Positions 62,861 through 64,000 of a stretch of DNA of 64,000 bases are shown here, piece by piece. Both the position numbers and the translations under genes were made by a program. This stretch comes from Apis mellifera. Its lineage: Eukaryota > Arthropoda > Insecta > Hymenoptera > Apidae. Each line of letters begins with the position of its first letter. Within the stretch, counting starts at the first letter, position 1. The stretch covers positions 1,706,501-1,770,500 of the forward strand of contig NC_037642.1 of the NCBI RefSeq assembly GCF_003254395.2, read 5' to 3'. The notes beneath the pieces were generated by a model. It was not told the DNA's origin and searched no databases. It saw only the letters and a list, made by a program, of their open reading frames with translations.

Positions 62861-63110
62861 AAAAATGGCACTGATGTTCAATTCTATCATAGAATCTCTG
62901 TAATACTACTTTATCTTACCTTTAAAATAATGTCTTTAACACTTAAAAGATGGCGTTGACAATCAATTCTATCTCTATCTTTCTCCTACTATTTTTTATC
63001 CTTTTCTATATTTCATCTACAGGTTTCTAGAGATGGCGCTGATTACTATATTTTTATCTTTTTTGTCCTTCCTTTTATCCTTTTTTGCTCTTCTTGTTTA
63101 TATGTGATTA
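62861..63110 (+). repeat. Diverged about 84-bp tandem repeat, three units
   Basis: ATGGC cores at 62865, 62950 and 63033 (spacing 85 and 83) are each followed by an RYTGA-like step and a pyrimidine-rich stretch with TTCTATC or TTTTATC. The core AGATGGCGCTG in the third unit resembles the insect CTCF motif core. Confidence 0.65.
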
Positions 63111-63956
63111 ATTATTATTATAAATTATAATAATTAAATAATTAATACATGAATAATTTACTAAATATATAAATAAATAAATAGTTGAAAAAATAAATAA
63201 AGAAATAAAAAAGAATAGAGTATAAATGCAATTTTAGTTTTCAAAAATACGTTAATTTCTTATTATAAAAGATAGATTTCTTTGAATTAGCTTAGACTTT
63301 TTAGAAATATTTCAATAATATAATCAATTGTGTGTAAAGAACAATGCTTTGATCGAATAATTTTTCTTATTACATGTTTGATTATTAAATTAAAGGGAAG
63401 AATTTGGATTCAAAAGGGGTTTTGAAAAAATAATTATAGAAATAATTGATTGCCACGTTATAATAATTTATTTAAACATTTATAACACCTATGATGTTCC
63501 ACAGTCTTGAAAGTAGTTGCTAACCGATATATATGTATATGTATGTATATACATTCACATACACACATACAAACACATATGTATATACACATATACGCGC
63601 GGTACATGTATACATAGATAGATCGTTCTCGTAAATATATATAATATGTATACATATATAAATTTATTTTTCATTTACTTCGTTTCAATTTATTTATAAG
63701 TTATACCCATTTCGTTTACCGCCTAGATAAAGCATTCTCGAAACTTAAGAAATTAATCAATGATTATTACGCTATCCTGTATACGTTTGCACAATTTACG
63801 ACCGCATTTTCGACGCATTATATATTCTTTACAATGATTACTGTCGATTATTTTAGGTACGCAGAAGTGCATGGGTTTTATCTTTGAAACATTCTTCTTC
63901 GAGAAAATCGTTCCATTGCTTCGCGTTTCTCAATTTCTCTACACGTTCTTTTCATT

Positions 63957-63963
63957 TATTTAC

Positions 63964-63998
<35 letters not shown>

Positions 63999-64000
63999 TT
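63957..64000. repeat. (TTTA)n microsatellite reaching the window end
   Basis: Perfect tetranucleotide units from about 63957 onward. Its full length is unknown because it runs off the window. Confidence 0.93.

Larger units (their letters stand above)
58723..64000. other. Noncoding region to the right edge
   Basis: No coding exon with a recognisable domain. It holds a hairpin-forming block (59460-59600), a GC-rich block (59860-60300) with a CCCGGG hairpin, three copies of TATTAGTGTTGCG, an exon-like segment at 61492-61555 (strong acceptor, weak GTACGA donor), an 84-bp tandem repeat (62861-63110), and a (TTTA)n repeat running off the right end from about 63957. Confidence 0.5.

Overview
The window is nuclear DNA of an insect, most likely a honey bee (Apis) or a close relative. 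The evidence is a very AT-rich background with short GC- and CpG-rich islands, small conventional GT-AG introns, many simple repeats, few transposons, and one decayed mariner element with the termini typical of insect mariners. All genes are eukaryotic and spliced. There are no operons, no CRISPR array, and no tRNA or rRNA gene that I can recognise.

Positions 1-34852 (+ strand) are occupied by one large gene that enters from the left edge. Ten exons (4660-4941, 14800-14914, 24399-24670, 24851-25183, 27268-28801, 29898-30001, 30812-31192, 31394-31477, 32263-32429, 34531-34852) join in frame and encode at least 1197 residues. The order is polyQ, a C2H2 finger, a Pro/Ser/Gln-rich middle, ELM2, SANT, a second C2H2 finger, and a polyQ tail. 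This is the layout of the TRERF1/MIDEAS/ZNF541 family, the scaffold of the MiDAC histone deacetylase complex. Its introns (up to about 10 kb) hold GC-rich islands, a conserved-looking POU/homeodomain-rich block, local duplications, a mariner relic (26234-27147) and a small inverted-repeat element (34034-34340).

Positions 34853-53488 contain no convincing coding sequence. This is the 3' UTR of the large gene grading into AT-rich DNA full of microsatellites, with a probable piggyBac-type MITE (48220-48463).

Two compact minus-strand genes follow. The first is a 114-residue secreted protein with one chitin-binding type 2 (CBM14) domain (CDS 53489-53833), with a likely 5' UTR exon and TATA/initiator promoter upstream. 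The second is a four-exon gene for the GPI-transamidase catalytic subunit PIGK/GPI8 (55055-56291), with intact catalytic His and Cys but a short C-terminus lacking the usual membrane anchor.

From about 57.1 kb to the right edge no protein-coding exon is visible. The region carries a five-unit 12-bp array of TGCGCA palindromes (57147-57206), stop-rich exon-like segments on the + strand suggesting a 5' UTR or long noncoding RNA, three exact copies of a 13-mer, a GC hairpin, and an 84-bp tandem repeat with ATGGCGCTG cores. This is the least explained part of the window. I see no strong evidence for a wholly new biological system.
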